DNA from: Vicinamibacteria bacterium
GTDB lineage: Bacteria; Acidobacteriota; Vicinamibacteria; Fen-336; JAGNNV01
Direction of reading: 5' to 3'
Length of the DNA: 64,000 nucleotides
NCBI GenBank assembly: GCA_019694155.1
Contig: JAIBCN010000031.1
Location: 1 to 64,000, forward strand
Shown: positions 31,654 through 41,520 of the stretch, one piece after another
Position numbering within the stretch: position 1 is the stretch's first letter
Layout: each line of letters begins with the position of its first letter
The notes under the pieces: model-generated
The model's input: only the letters and a program-made list of their open reading frames with translations
Database searches by the model: none
What the model was told of the DNA's origin: nothing
Translations under genes and position numbers: made by a program

Positions 31654-32052
31654 ATGAAGCGCATCGTCTTCGCCTGCGTCCACAACGCCGGCCGTTCGCA
31701 GATGGCGGCGGCCTGGTTCAACCGGGTGGCCGACCCTCGGAAGGCTCACGCCGTCTCCGCCGGAACCCAGCCCGCGGATCACGTGCATCCCGTGGTGATG
31801 GACGCGATGGAGGAGAGGGGCATCGACCTTTCCGTGGCCAGGCCGACGAAGCTCACGCCGGAACTGGCGCAGGGCGCGGCGTTTCTCGTGACCATGGGGT
31901 GCGGCGAAAGCTGTCCCTACATCCCGGGAGTCCCGATCCTCGACTGGCCGCTCCCCGACCCCAAGGGGCAGGGAATCGAATCGGTGCGCGTAATCAGGGA
32001 CGAAGTCGAGGCACGGGTGCGTGCGTTTGTGAAAGAGAACGGCTGGGACTAG
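31654..32052 (+). CDS. arsC: Arsenate reductase, LMW-phosphatase fold
   Basis: 132 residues from ATG at 31654. MKRIVFACVHNAGRSQMAAA contains the CX5R loop of the thioredoxin-linked ArsC / low-molecular-weight phosphatase family; TMGCGESCPYIPG and LDWPLPDPKG carry the second and third Cys and the Asp of arsenate reductases. It reduces arsenate to arsenite in the cytoplasm. It lies 53 bp behind the TonB receptor gene, probably cotranscribed, with its SD in a hairpin. No arsR or arsB is nearby, so detoxification export must be elsewhere. Confidence 0.86.
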   Translation: MKRIVFACVHNAGRSQMAAAWFNRVADPRKAHAVSAGTQPADHVHPVVMDAMEERGIDLSVARPTKLTPELAQGAAFLVTMGCGESCPYIPGVPILDWPLPDPKGQGIESVRVIRDEVEARVRAFVKENGWD

Positions 32053-32062
32053 CCCCCCCGGC

Positions 32063-34750
32063 TCAGACCTTCGCGTGGCGCAGCCGAAGGGCGTTGCCGA
32101 TCACGGAGACCGAACTGAGGCTCATGGCCGCCGCCGCGATCATCGGCGAAAGCAGCAGTCCGAAGAACGGGTACAGCACGCCCGCCGCGATGGGGACGCC
32201 GACCGAGTTGTAGATGAAGGCGAAGAACAGATTCTGGCGGATGTTCTTCATGGTGGCGCGCGACAGGTTTCGCGCCCGCGTAAGTCCGAGGAGATCGCTC
32301 TTCACGAGGGTGATTCCCGCGCTTTGAATCGCCACGTCCGTGCCCGTTCCCATGGCGATCCCCACCTGCGCCTGGGCGAGGGCCGGGGCGTCGTTGATGC
32401 CGTCGCCCGCCATGGCCACCGCCTTTCCGTTCATCTGCAGCTTCTTCACCGCGTCGGCCTTGTGCGCCGGCAGGACCTCGGCGAACACATCCTCGTCGGC
32501 AAAGGCGAGCGTGCGTGCGACGGACAGGGCGGTCGCCCGGCTGTCGCCGGTCAGCATGACCACACGAAGTCCCGCGTCGCGCAGCTGCGTGAGGGCTTCC
32601 TTCGTCGAGGCTTTGATCGGATCGGCCGCGCCCAGGAATCCCGCGACCCTTCCGTCCACGGCCAGGAACATCACGGTCTGGGCTTCGGCGCGCGCCGTCT
32701 CGGCCCGCGCGTTGAGCGCGGTCGAATCGACTTCGAGATCGTTCAACAGCGCCGGGTTTCCAAGCGCCACCCTCCGGCCGTCGATGTCACCCATCACGCC
32801 CTTGCCGGTGATCGATCGGAAGCCGGCGGCCGCGCTTAGATTGAGCCTCTTCGCTTCGGCGGCCGCGACTATGGCCGCCGCGAGAGGATGCTCGCTCCCG
32901 CGCTCGAGACTCGCGGCGAGGCGCAGCACCTCGTCCTCGCTGAAGCCCGGCAAGGCGGCCACCGATGCGACCTTCGGCCGGCCCTCGGTGAGAGTCCCCG
33001 TCTTGTCGATCACCAGGACCTCGACCTTCTCCATGGCCTCGAGCGCCGCCGCGTCCTTGATCAGGACGCCCGCGGACGCTCCGCGACCCACGCCCACCAT
33101 GATCGACATGGGAGTTGCGAGCCCAAGGGCGCACGGACAGGCGATGATCAACACCGCCACCGCGTTCACGAGGGCGTGCGCCAGCCTCGGCTCGGGCCCG
33201 AACAGGGCCCACGCGAAGAAGGTCAAAGCCGAGACGGCGATGACCGTGGGCACGAACCACCCCGCCACCCGGTCGGCGAGCCTCTGGATGGGCGCCCGGC
33301 TGCGCTGGGCCTCGCTCACCATCTTCACGATCTGAGCGAGGAGAGTGTGGCTGCCCACCCGCTCGGCCTGCATCACCAGGCCGCCGGTGCCATTGATGGT
33401 GGCGCCGGTGACGGGATCGCCTTTTTGCTTTTCCACCGGAATGGGCTCGCCGCTGATCATCGACTCGTCGACCGAGCTCGCTCCCTCGAGCACCTTTCCA
33501 TCGACGGGGATCTTCTCGCCAGGACGCACCCGGAGGCGGTCTCCGACCATGACGTCCTCGAGCGGAACGTCGGTCTCGCTTCCATCCATCCCAATGCGTC
33601 TCGCGATGCGAGGCGCGAGGCCCAGAAGGGCGCGGATGGCGCTTCCGGTGCGGCTGCGCGCGCGGAGTTCGAGGACCTGGCCGAGGAGAACGAGCACGGT
33701 GATGACCGCCGCCGCCTCGAAGTAACGGTCCACCATGCCGTGGTGTCCGCGGAACGAGGCGGGAAAGAGCTGGGGAAACAAAGTGGCGGCCACGCTGAAC
33801 GAATACGCCGCACCGGTGCCGATGCCGATGAGCGTGAACATGTTGAGGCTCCGGTTCACGAAGGAGGCCCACATTCTCTGAAAGAACGGCGCCCCGGCCC
33901 AGAGGACCACCGGCGTTGCGAGGGTCATCTCGATCCACCCCTGGAGCTGAGGTGACATCAGGTTCTGCAGCGGCGAACCGGGAAGCATGTCGCCCATGGC
34001 CAGCAGGAAGACCGGGACAGTGAGAGCGAGCCCGACACGGAACCTGCGGGTCATGTCCACGAGTTCGGGATTGTCGGGTTCGTCGACGGTGACGGTGCGG
34101 GGTTCGAGGGCCATGCCGCACTTCGGGCAGCTCCCGGGCCCATCCTGCACGACCTCCGGATGCATAGGACAGACGTATTCCGTCCTGGTGGCGGGCGGGG
34201 CGATCGTCTCCGGCTCGAGAGCCATGCCGCACTTGGGGCACGCGCTCGGGCGGTCGGAACGGACCTCGGGATCCATCGGGCAGACGTAGGCGGTGGCCGG
34301 CCCCGCCTCGGTAGGGCCCGGCTCCTTGGGCTTGTCCTTCGGTACCACCGAGCCGTCGGCAGCGATGTACCTGCCTGGGTCGGCGGCGAATTTCCTGAGG
34401 CAGCCCTGGCAGCAGAAGTAGATGGTCCGGCCCTGGTATTCGGTCGATCCGGCGGCTTTGGCGGGGTCGATGCGCATGCCGCAGACGGGGTCGAGAGCCA
34501 GGTGCGTCGCATCGGCCACGGCAGGGGCGGCCATGGTCAGGGCCTTTGACTTCGCGGGGAGATAGCGATCCGGGTCAGCCTCGAACTTCGCCTGGCAGCT
34601 CTTGCCGCAGAAGTGGACCAGCCGGCCGCGGTGGCGGACCGACCCTGCGGCCCTGGCCGGGTCGATCTTCATTCCGCAGACGGGATCGGTGACTTTGGGC
34701 GGAGCGCCGTCGCGGGAAGCATCGGACGTGGAGTGGGGATGCTGATTCAT
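32063..34750 (-). CDS. P1B-type heavy-metal ATPase with two YHS domains
   Basis: 895 residues. Two N-terminal YHS domains ([17 protein letters not shown] and [17 protein letters not shown], each with FCxxxC) and two CPMxPEV...[10 protein letters not shown] metal-binding segments replace the usual HMA domain. Then the P-type core: membrane motif [13 protein letters not shown], phosphorylation [13 protein letters not shown] locus [11 protein letters not shown] and hinge [12 protein letters not shown]. The CPC motif fits copper or silver export from the cytoplasm. No CsoR or CueR-like regulator adjoins. Convergent with arsC (11 bp apart). Confidence 0.9.
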   Translation of the reverse strand: MNQHPHSTSDASRDGAPPKVTDPVCGMKIDPARAAGSVRHRGRLVHFCGKSCQAKFEADPDRYLPAKSKALTMAAPAVADATHLALDPVCGMRIDPAKAAGSTEYQGRTIYFCCQGCLRKFAADPGRYIAADGSVVPKDKPKEPGPTEAGPATAYVCPMDPEVRSDRPSACPKCGMALEPETIAPPATRTEYVCPMHPEVVQDGPGSCPKCGMALEPRTVTVDEPDNPELVDMTRRFRVGLALTVPVFLLAMGDMLPGSPLQNLMSPQLQGWIEMTLATPVVLWAGAPFFQRMWASFVNRSLNMFTLIGIGTGAAYSFSVAATLFPQLFPASFRGHHGMVDRYFEAAAVITVLVLLGQVLELRARSRTGSAIRALLGLAPRIARRIGMDGSETDVPLEDVMVGDRLRVRPGEKIPVDGKVLEGASSVDESMISGEPIPVEKQKGDPVTGATINGTGGLVMQAERVGSHTLLAQIVKMVSEAQRSRAPIQRLADRVAGWFVPTVIAVSALTFFAWALFGPEPRLAHALVNAVAVLIIACPCALGLATPMSIMVGVGRGASAGVLIKDAAALEAMEKVEVLVIDKTGTLTEGRPKVASVAALPGFSEDEVLRLAASLERGSEHPLAAAIVAAAEAKRLNLSAAAGFRSITGKGVMGDIDGRRVALGNPALLNDLEVDSTALNARAETARAEAQTVMFLAVDGRVAGFLGAADPIKASTKEALTQLRDAGLRVVMLTGDSRATALSVARTLAFADEDVFAEVLPAHKADAVKKLQMNGKAVAMAGDGINDAPALAQAQVGIAMGTGTDVAIQSAGITLVKSDLLGLTRARNLSRATMKNIRQNLFFAFIYNSVGVPIAAGVLYPFFGLLLSPMIAAAAMSLSSVSVIGNALRLRHAKV

Positions 34751-34879
34751 GGTGTCTCCTTCACTCCTGAGAACGCGGGGGGAATCGCTTCCTTACAGTC
34801 GCGCATCCAGATCTTTTCATGCCGTGGTTCGCCGCGTTTGAGTTCATGGACAGAAACGGGGGATCGGTCGGCCGGTTCC

Positions 34880-35908
34880 TCAGTCGCGGAACGCCGCGTC
34901 GCGCGCGCGAAGTCTGTGCTCGGCCATGAGGGCCAGGAACTCCCGCGTGCTCATCCGTCTCCGGTGCCGGTTGCGCCACCGCTCGCCGAGAATGCGCGGC
35001 AGAGCGGCCAGGGCCGAGCCGTAGGCCCGGAGGGTCACGCCAACCAGGTGGAACACGCCCGCCTGGGCGGCCAGCCGGGCGGAAGCGCCGCGTCCGGTCA
35101 GAGCGGCCCAGGCCTGCAGAGTCAGCCGGCCCGCGGTGAAGGCGGGGCTAACGACGATGAGGGCCACGGGGAACGTACGACAGAGCACGAGGACTCGGTT
35201 TCGCTCCACGTAGAAGGCTTTCTGGCTCGAGTAGGCCCCGACGCTTCGCGAGTAGTGATGGTATGCGACGGCTCCGGGCGCCAGTGCGCACCCCCATCCC
35301 GCGAGCCGCCCCCGCAGCCCCAGTTCCGTGTCGTCGCCGTAGAGGAAGAGGGACTCCTCGAACAAACCGACATCGTCGAGCATGCGGCGGGTGTACAGCG
35401 CCGCGGCGCCGCTCGGGAAGAGTGCGGTCGAGCACTGATCGTACTGCCCTTCATCGCGCTCCAGCCGGCCTCGGCCCCTGTTCAGTCCGTCCGGGTAGAG
35501 AAGGTGCCCCATCGTGTCGATCACCCCGGGCTCGGAAAAGAGGAGCACCTTCGCCGCGACCATGCCGATGGTCCGGTCGGCCTCCGCGGCTTTGACCAGC
35601 TCGTGCACGAACGCCGGCGCCGCGACCGCATCGTTGTTCAGCAGCACGATGTGGCGCCCCCGGGCCTCCCGGATCCCCAGGTTGTTTCCCCCTCCGAACC
35701 CCAGATTGCGGGCGGACCGCAGGAGGCGCACGCGGCTGCCGAATGCGGCCTCGATCTCTTCCGCCGATCCATCGACCGATGCGTTGTCGACCACGATCAC
35801 TTCGAGCCCATCGAACTCCTGCTCGAGGAGGCTCTTCACGGACTCGTCTACGAAGCCTCGGCCGTTGAAGTTGAGTACGATCGCGGTTACCGCCGGAGCT
35901 TCGTTCAT
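34880..35908 (-). CDS. GT2 family glycosyltransferase, rhamnosyltransferase-like
   Basis: 342 residues. GT-A fold: TAIVLNFNGRGFVDES, then VIVVDNASVDGS, NLGFGGGNNLGI, the DXD-like IVLLNNDAV, and a late LYGDDTELGLRGRLAGWG. These match the WsaF/rhamnosyl-type GT2 group. A C-terminal amphipathic region follows. Overlaps the upstream TPR membrane gene by 4 bp (ATGA). Donor not determined. Confidence 0.88.
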   Translation of the reverse strand: MNEAPAVTAIVLNFNGRGFVDESVKSLLEQEFDGLEVIVVDNASVDGSAEEIEAAFGSRVRLLRSARNLGFGGGNNLGIREARGRHIVLLNNDAVAAPAFVHELVKAAEADRTIGMVAAKVLLFSEPGVIDTMGHLLYPDGLNRGRGRLERDEGQYDQCSTALFPSGAAALYTRRMLDDVGLFEESLFLYGDDTELGLRGRLAGWGCALAPGAVAYHHYSRSVGAYSSQKAFYVERNRVLVLCRTFPVALIVVSPAFTAGRLTLQAWAALTGRGASARLAAQAGVFHLVGVTLRAYGSALAALPRILGERWRNRHRRRMSTREFLALMAEHRLRARDAAFRD

Positions 35909-37605
35909 CGGAGCCGGGCCCGCAGCCGGGCGAACGCTTCAGCTTCGTCGGAGTCGCTGACGAACGGGGCGCCTGCCTCCAGAAGTCTGCGCGCTTTCTG
36001 ATCGTCTCCTTGCTTCAACACGAGCGCCGCGAGGTTCGCGTAGGCGGTGGCGAAGGTGGGCTCGGCGTTGATGGCCGCTTCGAATTCAAGGGCCGCCTCA
36101 TCGTCGCGTCCCAGCCCTTGCAGGATCTGTCCCAGGTAGTCGTGAACCGAAGCCTCGCCCGGCTTTCTCTGGAGGGCCGATCGGAGCGCCACGACCGCCT
36201 GCGCCGGGCGACCGCGCTCCCCGTAGTAGAGGCCCAGATTGGCCCAGTAGCGGTAATTCGATGGATCCAATCGCGTCGCCCGTATGAAGAGATCCTCGGC
36301 CCGCGGGTCCCCGCGCTCCGCATACGACTCGGCGAGCGCGCACAACGCGTCGGGAGCGTTGGGTGACCGGGCGACCGCGTCCTCCCAGGCTCGAACGGGG
36401 TCGCCGAGCACCCATTGATACGAGAGGCTGCGCGCTGAAAGCACAACGAGGACGACCAGGCCGAGACGGAATCCACCGATTCGCCAAAGGAGGCCTCCCA
36501 GGGCGAACGCGACCCCGATGCTGCCCAGGTAGGCCCGGTGGTCGACCACCATCTCGTTGAGGGACACGATCGAGGAAGACGGCAACAACCCCGCCGCCAG
36601 GCACACGACCGCGAACGACCACTCGGGCCGCTCCCTCCGCTTGACCACGGTGACGATGGCCATCACCGTCACCAGGAACAGGAAGGCCATCGTTGCGCCA
36701 TCGGGCGGCCACGTCGCCGGGGGGTGATGGCGGTACAGGGCCGGATCGAGGGGGATCACGGCCCTGAAGAAGTAAAGGGGGAATGCCGCGGCCTGCGTGA
36801 GCAGGTAGAGACCAGGATCGATGGCCGGCGGAGGCAGCCATGCCCCCGTGGCCAGTCGCCGGGCGAGAAGACCAAGGGGCAACACGGCGAGGAAGGAAGC
36901 GTGAATCCAGAGCCGGCCCTTGATGGCCGCGGCTCGCTGCTCGGAAACGAAGAAGTAGTCCAGGAGGATCAGCATCAACGGCAGAGCAGCGGCCTCCTCC
37001 TTGGTGGCAAGTGCAAAGAGGAAGAAGCCCATCGCGGCGCCAAGGCGCCTCCGGGGTCCGCCGGAAAGGACGCTCACCGCCACCCTAAGGCTCGCCAGGG
37101 TGAATAACGCCGAGAGCGCGCTGGAGCGACTGGCGACGTAGGCCACGGTTTCGGCGGCCATCGGACTCGCCACGTAGAGGCAGGCTCCGAGCAGAGCGAT
37201 GGGCTTCGCCTGGGCCAGCCGCAGGCGCTGCGCCATCCACAGGAACAGCGACGCGAGGAGGGCCCCGTTCCCTGCGTGTATGAGGACATTGACAAGGTGG
37301 TAGTGCCAGGGGGCGATGCCGCCGAACGCGTAGTTGAGAGCCCAGGTGACGTTCAAGAGCGGGCGGGCCGGTTCGTACCGGAGCACCACGCCGATGTTCT
37401 GGAGGCTGCGGATCGACGGGTTTCTCAGGATGAGCTCCCCGTCGTCGAACACGAAGCCGCCCGCCACCGATGGCAGGTAGACGGACAGGCCGACGGCGGC
37501 GGCGATAAGCGGCGCCCACGAGAGCCACGCCTGATCCCGCTCTCCCTGTCTTGTGTCCTGCGCGATCGAATTCGGATCGCGCTTTCTCTTTCGCGGTCGG
37601 GTCAC
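35905..37605 (-). CDS. TMTC-like membrane transferase with TPR tail
   Basis: 566 residues. About ten membrane helices with a first periplasmic loop FVFDDGELILRNPSIRSLQN, the FDD-E region of GT-C type O-mannosyltransferase-like (TMTC, DUF1736-style) proteins, then HYHLVNVLIHAGNG. From ~residue 425 three to four TPR units (LDPSNYRYWANLGLYYGERG and so on) extend to the end. Probably transfers a lipid-linked sugar onto a periplasmic target recognised by the TPRs. Overlaps neighbours by 4 bp on both sides. Confidence 0.8.
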   Translation of the reverse strand: MTRPRKRKRDPNSIAQDTRQGERDQAWLSWAPLIAAAVGLSVYLPSVAGGFVFDDGELILRNPSIRSLQNIGVVLRYEPARPLLNVTWALNYAFGGIAPWHYHLVNVLIHAGNGALLASLFLWMAQRLRLAQAKPIALLGACLYVASPMAAETVAYVASRSSALSALFTLASLRVAVSVLSGGPRRRLGAAMGFFLFALATKEEAAALPLMLILLDYFFVSEQRAAAIKGRLWIHASFLAVLPLGLLARRLATGAWLPPPAIDPGLYLLTQAAAFPLYFFRAVIPLDPALYRHHPPATWPPDGATMAFLFLVTVMAIVTVVKRRERPEWSFAVVCLAAGLLPSSSIVSLNEMVVDHRAYLGSIGVAFALGGLLWRIGGFRLGLVVLVVLSARSLSYQWVLGDPVRAWEDAVARSPNAPDALCALAESYAERGDPRAEDLFIRATRLDPSNYRYWANLGLYYGERGRPAQAVVALRSALQRKPGEASVHDYLGQILQGLGRDDEAALEFEAAINAEPTFATAYANLAALVLKQGDDQKARRLLEAGAPFVSDSDEAEAFARLRARLR

Positions 37606-38690
37606 GCGCGCCCCGCCAGTTCCCTGTAAGCGGACTCGAAGGCCTGGGCGGCGGCGGACCAGGTGAGATGCATTCTCGCGAAATCGGCCACGCTCCGCGC
37701 CTCCTGTTCGGCCAGGCCGCGATCCCGAAATCGCGAGCGCGTCGCGTCCGCGAGCGCGCTCACGTCATCGGGAGGCACCACGCAGCCGCCGGCGCGTCCG
37801 TACCACTCGCCGCATCCGTGGCCGCCGGCGACCACGGCCGCGGTTCCAGCGAGCGCGGCCTCGAAGGGAACCAGGCCAAAGGCCTCGCCGACCGCGGGGT
37901 GCACCAGGATGTCGGCGCTCGCGTAGGCCCGGGCAAGATCGTCCCCCGAGAGCACGCCGCGAAACGCAACTCGGCCTTTCATGGCAGCGAAGAGACGTTG
38001 AAATGACGGCCCCAGAGGGCCCACGAGTTCGACATCCGCTTCAGGCAGCCGTGCGAGCAGTTCGACGAGAAGGTGACCGCGTTTTTGCGGACGATCGTTC
38101 CCTACAAAGAGAAGCCGAATTCGATTGCTCGGGGGGAGCTTCGAAGATGGCGAGCCGCACGCATCGACACCATTCGGTATGACTTGAGCGGGACGCGGAA
38201 GGTCCCGGGCCTCACTCGCGCTCACCGCAACGAGCGCGCCTGCATCGCGCACCAGACGGTTGCCAACCACGCGGTCGAACAGCGACTTCGCCATGGCGCG
38301 CTGTCCGTGGTGGGGAAAAGTCCCCGCGGTCTGGAGAAGCCAGGGCGCGCGCGCGGCCGTGGCGGCCTTCCAGGCCGTCACGGCGAGCCCGTTCCGGTGT
38401 CCCTGCAGGTGCATGACATCGAACGACTTCAATTCGGCGCCCAGGAATCGACGGAGACCTCTGGCAAGGGGAAAGAGGAAGCGGGCCGGAAGCGCCGGGC
38501 CGGGAAAGCGCAGGACGCGGACATTCTCCTCCTCGGCTTCCCTGGGCACGCCCTCCCCCAACAATGCGGTCACCACCGTTACCTGGTGCCCCCGCGCGGC
38601 GAGGGCCCGGCACAGGGACGCGGACGAACGCGCCATTCCTCCGTAGGCCCAGAACGGTTCATAGAAAGGCGTTACGTGCAGAATCCTCAT
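37602..38690 (-). CDS. GT4 family glycosyltransferase
   Basis: About 362 residues from ATG at 38690 (MRILHVTPFYEPFWAYGGMA); a Met seven codons earlier (38711) is possible. Donor-side motifs: VIPNGVDACG, FVGNDRPQKRGHLLVELL and EAFGLVPFEAALAGT. First gene of the three-gene minus-strand unit; diverges from the ABC exporter with 66 bp between starts. Glycan-assembly role from context. Confidence 0.87.
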   Translation of the reverse strand: MRILHVTPFYEPFWAYGGMARSSASLCRALAARGHQVTVVTALLGEGVPREAEEENVRVLRFPGPALPARFLFPLARGLRRFLGAELKSFDVMHLQGHRNGLAVTAWKAATAARAPWLLQTAGTFPHHGQRAMAKSLFDRVVGNRLVRDAGALVAVSASEARDLPRPAQVIPNGVDACGSPSSKLPPSNRIRLLFVGNDRPQKRGHLLVELLARLPEADVELVGPLGPSFQRLFAAMKGRVAFRGVLSGDDLARAYASADILVHPAVGEAFGLVPFEAALAGTAAVVAGGHGCGEWYGRAGGCVVPPDDVSALADATRSRFRDRGLAEQEARSVADFARMHLTWSAAAQAFESAYRELAGRA

Positions 38691-38756
38691 GGTATCGGCG
38701 GCCGCCAGCATAGCGGCCGCAACCGATGCCGGATGCTACAGTTTCCGCCAAACCGC

Positions 38757-39533
38757 ATGTCCTTGCTGCCCAAATGGTCGCGGTCTCTCGGTCCGCTCGT
38801 GGTGGCGGATCTTCGCCGCCGCTACGCGGGATCGGTTCTCGGCGGGCTGTGGGCGCTGCTGTCGCCGCTTCTCGAGGTCGCGGCCTACGGCATCGTCTTT
38901 GGCTGGATCCTTGGAGCCGGCCGTGGCTCAGGCATGCCCTATGCCATCCTCATCGCCTCCGGTCTCTTTCCGTGGATGTGGTTTCGCGAGGCGGTCGAGG
39001 GTTGCTCGACCGTTCTCATCGACAATCGCTGGGTACGGCGCTCACGGGTTCCCCCGGAGTTGCTCGTGGCCCGCGTCCTCCTCGTATCGTGTCCCCGGGC
39101 TCTGGTCGGCCTGATCGTGGTTTTCGGCTACGCGGCGATCAGCGGGCCGGGAACGTCCGTTGGAACGTGGGCGCTGCCCGTCATCGCCCTCGGGCTCCAG
39201 GGGCTCGCCTCGTTCGGCCTTGGCCTCGCCATTGCGCCGCTCACCACTCTGTTCCCCGATCTGCGCCCCACACTCGTCTCCGGCCTGACGCTGCTCACCT
39301 TCGCGAGCCCGGTGCTCTACCCAGAGACCATGGTTCAGCCGCCCTTCGCGACCGCTCTCCTCTGGAACCCTTTCAGCCACGCTCTCCGCCTGTATCGGAG
39401 TCCCATCGAACCCCTGGCCTGGCCTTCGGCGTTCCTCTCCGTGGTCGTGGGGTTGGCCTCGGTCCTCCTCTTCTGCGTTGTGGGGGCCCTCGTGCAGGCG
39501 CGTCTCCGCTTCAAGGCGCGGGACGTCTTGTGA
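38757..39533 (+). CDS. wzm: Polysaccharide ABC exporter permease
   Basis: 258 residues, the length of Wzm/ABC-2 permeases, with six membrane helices. LRRRYAGSVLGGLWALLSPL near the N-terminus is the conserved entry motif (YKGSVLGxLW-type), and ASGLFPWMWFREAVEGCSTVL and PVLYPETMV follow. It exports an undecaprenyl-linked O-antigen-like polysaccharide through the inner membrane with the ATPase encoded next, whose start overlaps by 4 bp (GTGA). Confidence 0.88.
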   Translation: MSLLPKWSRSLGPLVVADLRRRYAGSVLGGLWALLSPLLEVAAYGIVFGWILGAGRGSGMPYAILIASGLFPWMWFREAVEGCSTVLIDNRWVRRSRVPPELLVARVLLVSCPRALVGLIVVFGYAAISGPGTSVGTWALPVIALGLQGLASFGLGLAIAPLTTLFPDLRPTLVSGLTLLTFASPVLYPETMVQPPFATALLWNPFSHALRLYRSPIEPLAWPSAFLSVVVGLASVLLFCVVGALVQARLRFKARDVL

Positions 39534-40681
39534 CCTCCAAACCAGCCATCGAGGTCCGGTCCCTGGTGAAGACATTCGGGGCGGGTCGTGGTCAGGTGGC
39601 GGCCCTTAGCGACGTGACGTTTGATGTGCCGTCCGGGTCGGCCCTCGCCATCGTAGGCGAGAACGGGTCGGGGAAGAGCACTCTCCTGGACACCCTCCTG
39701 GGCCTGACCCCACCCACCTCGGGGTCGGTGCGCATCCAAGGCGAGACCGCCGCCCTTCTTGAACTGGGAGCCGGGTTCTTCCACGAGCTCACGGGGCGGG
39801 AGAACGCCATGCAGCTCGCCCTTCTGGCGGGGGCTTCTTCGTCGGAGGCTCGGGCCCTGGCGGAGCGGGCCGCGGAGTTCGCTGAGCTCGGCGATTTCTT
39901 CGAGCGTCCGGTGCGCACCTATTCGGCGGGCATGCTCATGCGCCTCGGCTTCGCCATAGCCTCGAACCTGAAGGCCCCCGTGGTGATTATCGACGAGGTC
40001 CTGGCCGTGGGCGACGGCTACTTCCAGCGCAAGTGCATCGATCGACTGGTCGAGATGCGGCGGAATCAGACGACCCTGGTGATCGCGGCGCACGACCTGC
40101 ATGCTCTGCGCGGCCTGTGCGACCAGGCTTTGTGGCTCCGGAATGGACGAACGGCGGCCCTGGGGCCGGTCGATGTCGTGCTCTCGGCCTACGAGGATCA
40201 CCTGCGCAAGAGAGGCGCCGTCCGCGCCGAGGCCCCGGGGACAGGGGGGACCGGCGAGGTGGTGATCCGAAGCGTGCGCCTGACCGATGCCCATGGCGCC
40301 CCCCGGGCGGAGTTCCGCAGCGGTGAAACCCTACGCGTTGAGGTCGAGTTCGAGACACGCGAGCCGCTGGATTCACCCGTCATGGGCGTCGCCCTTTTCC
40401 GGGACGACGGGGTCTACTGCTACGGGCCCAACACTCTCTTCGATGGACAGTTAACCGGACGCTACGATGGCCGCTATGTCCTCGTGGCGTCCTTCGAAGG
40501 TCTACCCCTGCTGGGTGGCCGCTACGAAGCCTCGGTCGCCTTCTACGACAAGCAACACGTCTACGCCTACGCATGGCACCATCGCTTGTATCCTTTTACC
40601 GTGCTGACCGAGCGTCCGGACCACGGTCTGGTGTGGCTGCCTCATAGGTTCGACGTGCGTCGCCTCGACGAGGCGCGATGA
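39530..40681 (+). CDS. wzt: Polysaccharide ABC exporter ATPase, Wzt-like
   Basis: 383 residues from GTG at 39530. Walker A AIVGENGSGKSTLLDTL, Q loop region, signature TYSAGMLMRLGFAIA, Walker B VVIIDEVLAVGD and switch His (VIAAHDLH). From residue ~235 a beta-rich C-terminal domain (RSVRLTDAHGAPRAEFRSGE to the end) resembles the Wzt carbohydrate-binding domain that checks the chain end before export. That would make export depend on a terminal modification, perhaps by a methyltransferase. Overlaps both neighbours by 4 bp. Confidence 0.9.
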   Translation: MTSKPAIEVRSLVKTFGAGRGQVAALSDVTFDVPSGSALAIVGENGSGKSTLLDTLLGLTPPTSGSVRIQGETAALLELGAGFFHELTGRENAMQLALLAGASSSEARALAERAAEFAELGDFFERPVRTYSAGMLMRLGFAIASNLKAPVVIIDEVLAVGDGYFQRKCIDRLVEMRRNQTTLVIAAHDLHALRGLCDQALWLRNGRTAALGPVDVVLSAYEDHLRKRGAVRAEAPGTGGTGEVVIRSVRLTDAHGAPRAEFRSGETLRVEVEFETREPLDSPVMGVALFRDDGVYCYGPNTLFDGQLTGRYDGRYVLVASFEGLPLLGGRYEASVAFYDKQHVYAYAWHHRLYPFTVLTERPDHGLVWLPHRFDVRRLDEAR

Positions 40682-41520
40682 CGGGAGATCAGCCGCCACC
40701 CGGGCCCGGACCGGTCCCGGGTTACGCGGATCCGCTGGCCGGGTTCTTGAAGCTGGCCCGGCAGGAGGGTGCCCTCGAAGGAGACGGTCTTGACGCCTTC
40801 CTGACCGGCCTGCGCGAGCGCGCCGACCGGATCATCACGGACCGGATGGGCCGGACGGAGACGAGGCTTCGGGAGCTGGAGACCGAGAACCAGTCGCAAA
40901 AGGATGCGTTGGCGGGCTCCGACAGAGAGAGAAACTGGTTGCGCGAGACCATTGGGACTCTCGAGGGAGAGAGAGACTGGTTGCGCGGGACCGTTGGCAC
41001 TCTCGAGGGAGAAAGAGACTGGTTGCGCGAGACCGTTGGCGCTCTTGAGGGAGAAAGAGCCAGTTTGCGCGAGACCACGGGCACTCTCGAAGAAGAGGGA
41101 GCCCGCTTGCGCCAGGCGATGAACACGCTTGAGGGAGAGAAGAACTGGCTGCGGGAGGCCGTTGGCGCTCTCGAGGGCGAGAGAGACTGGTTGCGCGAGA
41201 CCCTCGGCGCTCTCGAGGGCGAGAGAGACTGGTTGCGCGAGACCCTCGGCGCTCTCGAAGGCGAGAGAGTCCGGTTGCGAGAAACCATCGGCACTCTCGA
41301 GGCTGAAGCGACTCTGCGACAGAAAGCGATTGGTGAAGCGGAGGAGGAGCGACGCAAGGCCACGGTCGCCCATGAGTCGCTTCTCACCCATCATCGGGAC
41401 CTCCTGGCTCGAATCGCCGGCCAGCTGAGGGAGATCGCGTCTCTCTCGCCACTCCGAGCCCAGGAGGTCCGCCGCCGCTTGCGCGCGCTCGCCGATCTGT
41501 TGGGCGTGGACACCCGTTGA
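40678..41520 (+). CDS. Stand-alone 14-residue-repeat coiled-coil protein
   Basis: 280 residues. Residues 1-85 are a Pro-rich start and a helical head (FLKLARQEGALEGDGLDAFL). Residues 86-225 are ten tandem 14-residue units with the pattern DWLRETxGALEGER; 14 residues are exactly four helical turns, so a long regular coiled coil is expected. The last ~55 residues form a distinct basic helical tail. Located directly after wzt in the same overlapping run (ATGA). By analogy to the coiled coil of WbdD that sets O9a chain length, it could be a molecular ruler; this is inference. Confidence 0.8.
   Translation: MTGDQPPPGPGPVPGYADPLAGFLKLARQEGALEGDGLDAFLTGLRERADRIITDRMGRTETRLRELETENQSQKDALAGSDRERNWLRETIGTLEGERDWLRGTVGTLEGERDWLRETVGALEGERASLRETTGTLEEEGARLRQAMNTLEGEKNWLREAVGALEGERDWLRETLGALEGERDWLRETLGALEGERVRLRETIGTLEAEATLRQKAIGEAEEERRKATVAHESLLTHHRDLLARIAGQLREIASLSPLRAQEVRRRLRALADLLGVDTR
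40933..41352 (+). repeat. Ten tandem 42-bp coding repeats
   Basis: The repeats encode the 14-residue units of the coiled-coil protein. At DNA level the seventh and eighth units are near identical (both read GACTGGTTGCGCGAGACCCT), a state that favours slippage and gain or loss of whole units. Confidence 0.85.

Noticed and set aside
40678-41520. Possible CRISPR-like array from the regular repeats
   Set aside because: The repeats are contiguous 42-bp coding units without spacers, in frame with a protein.
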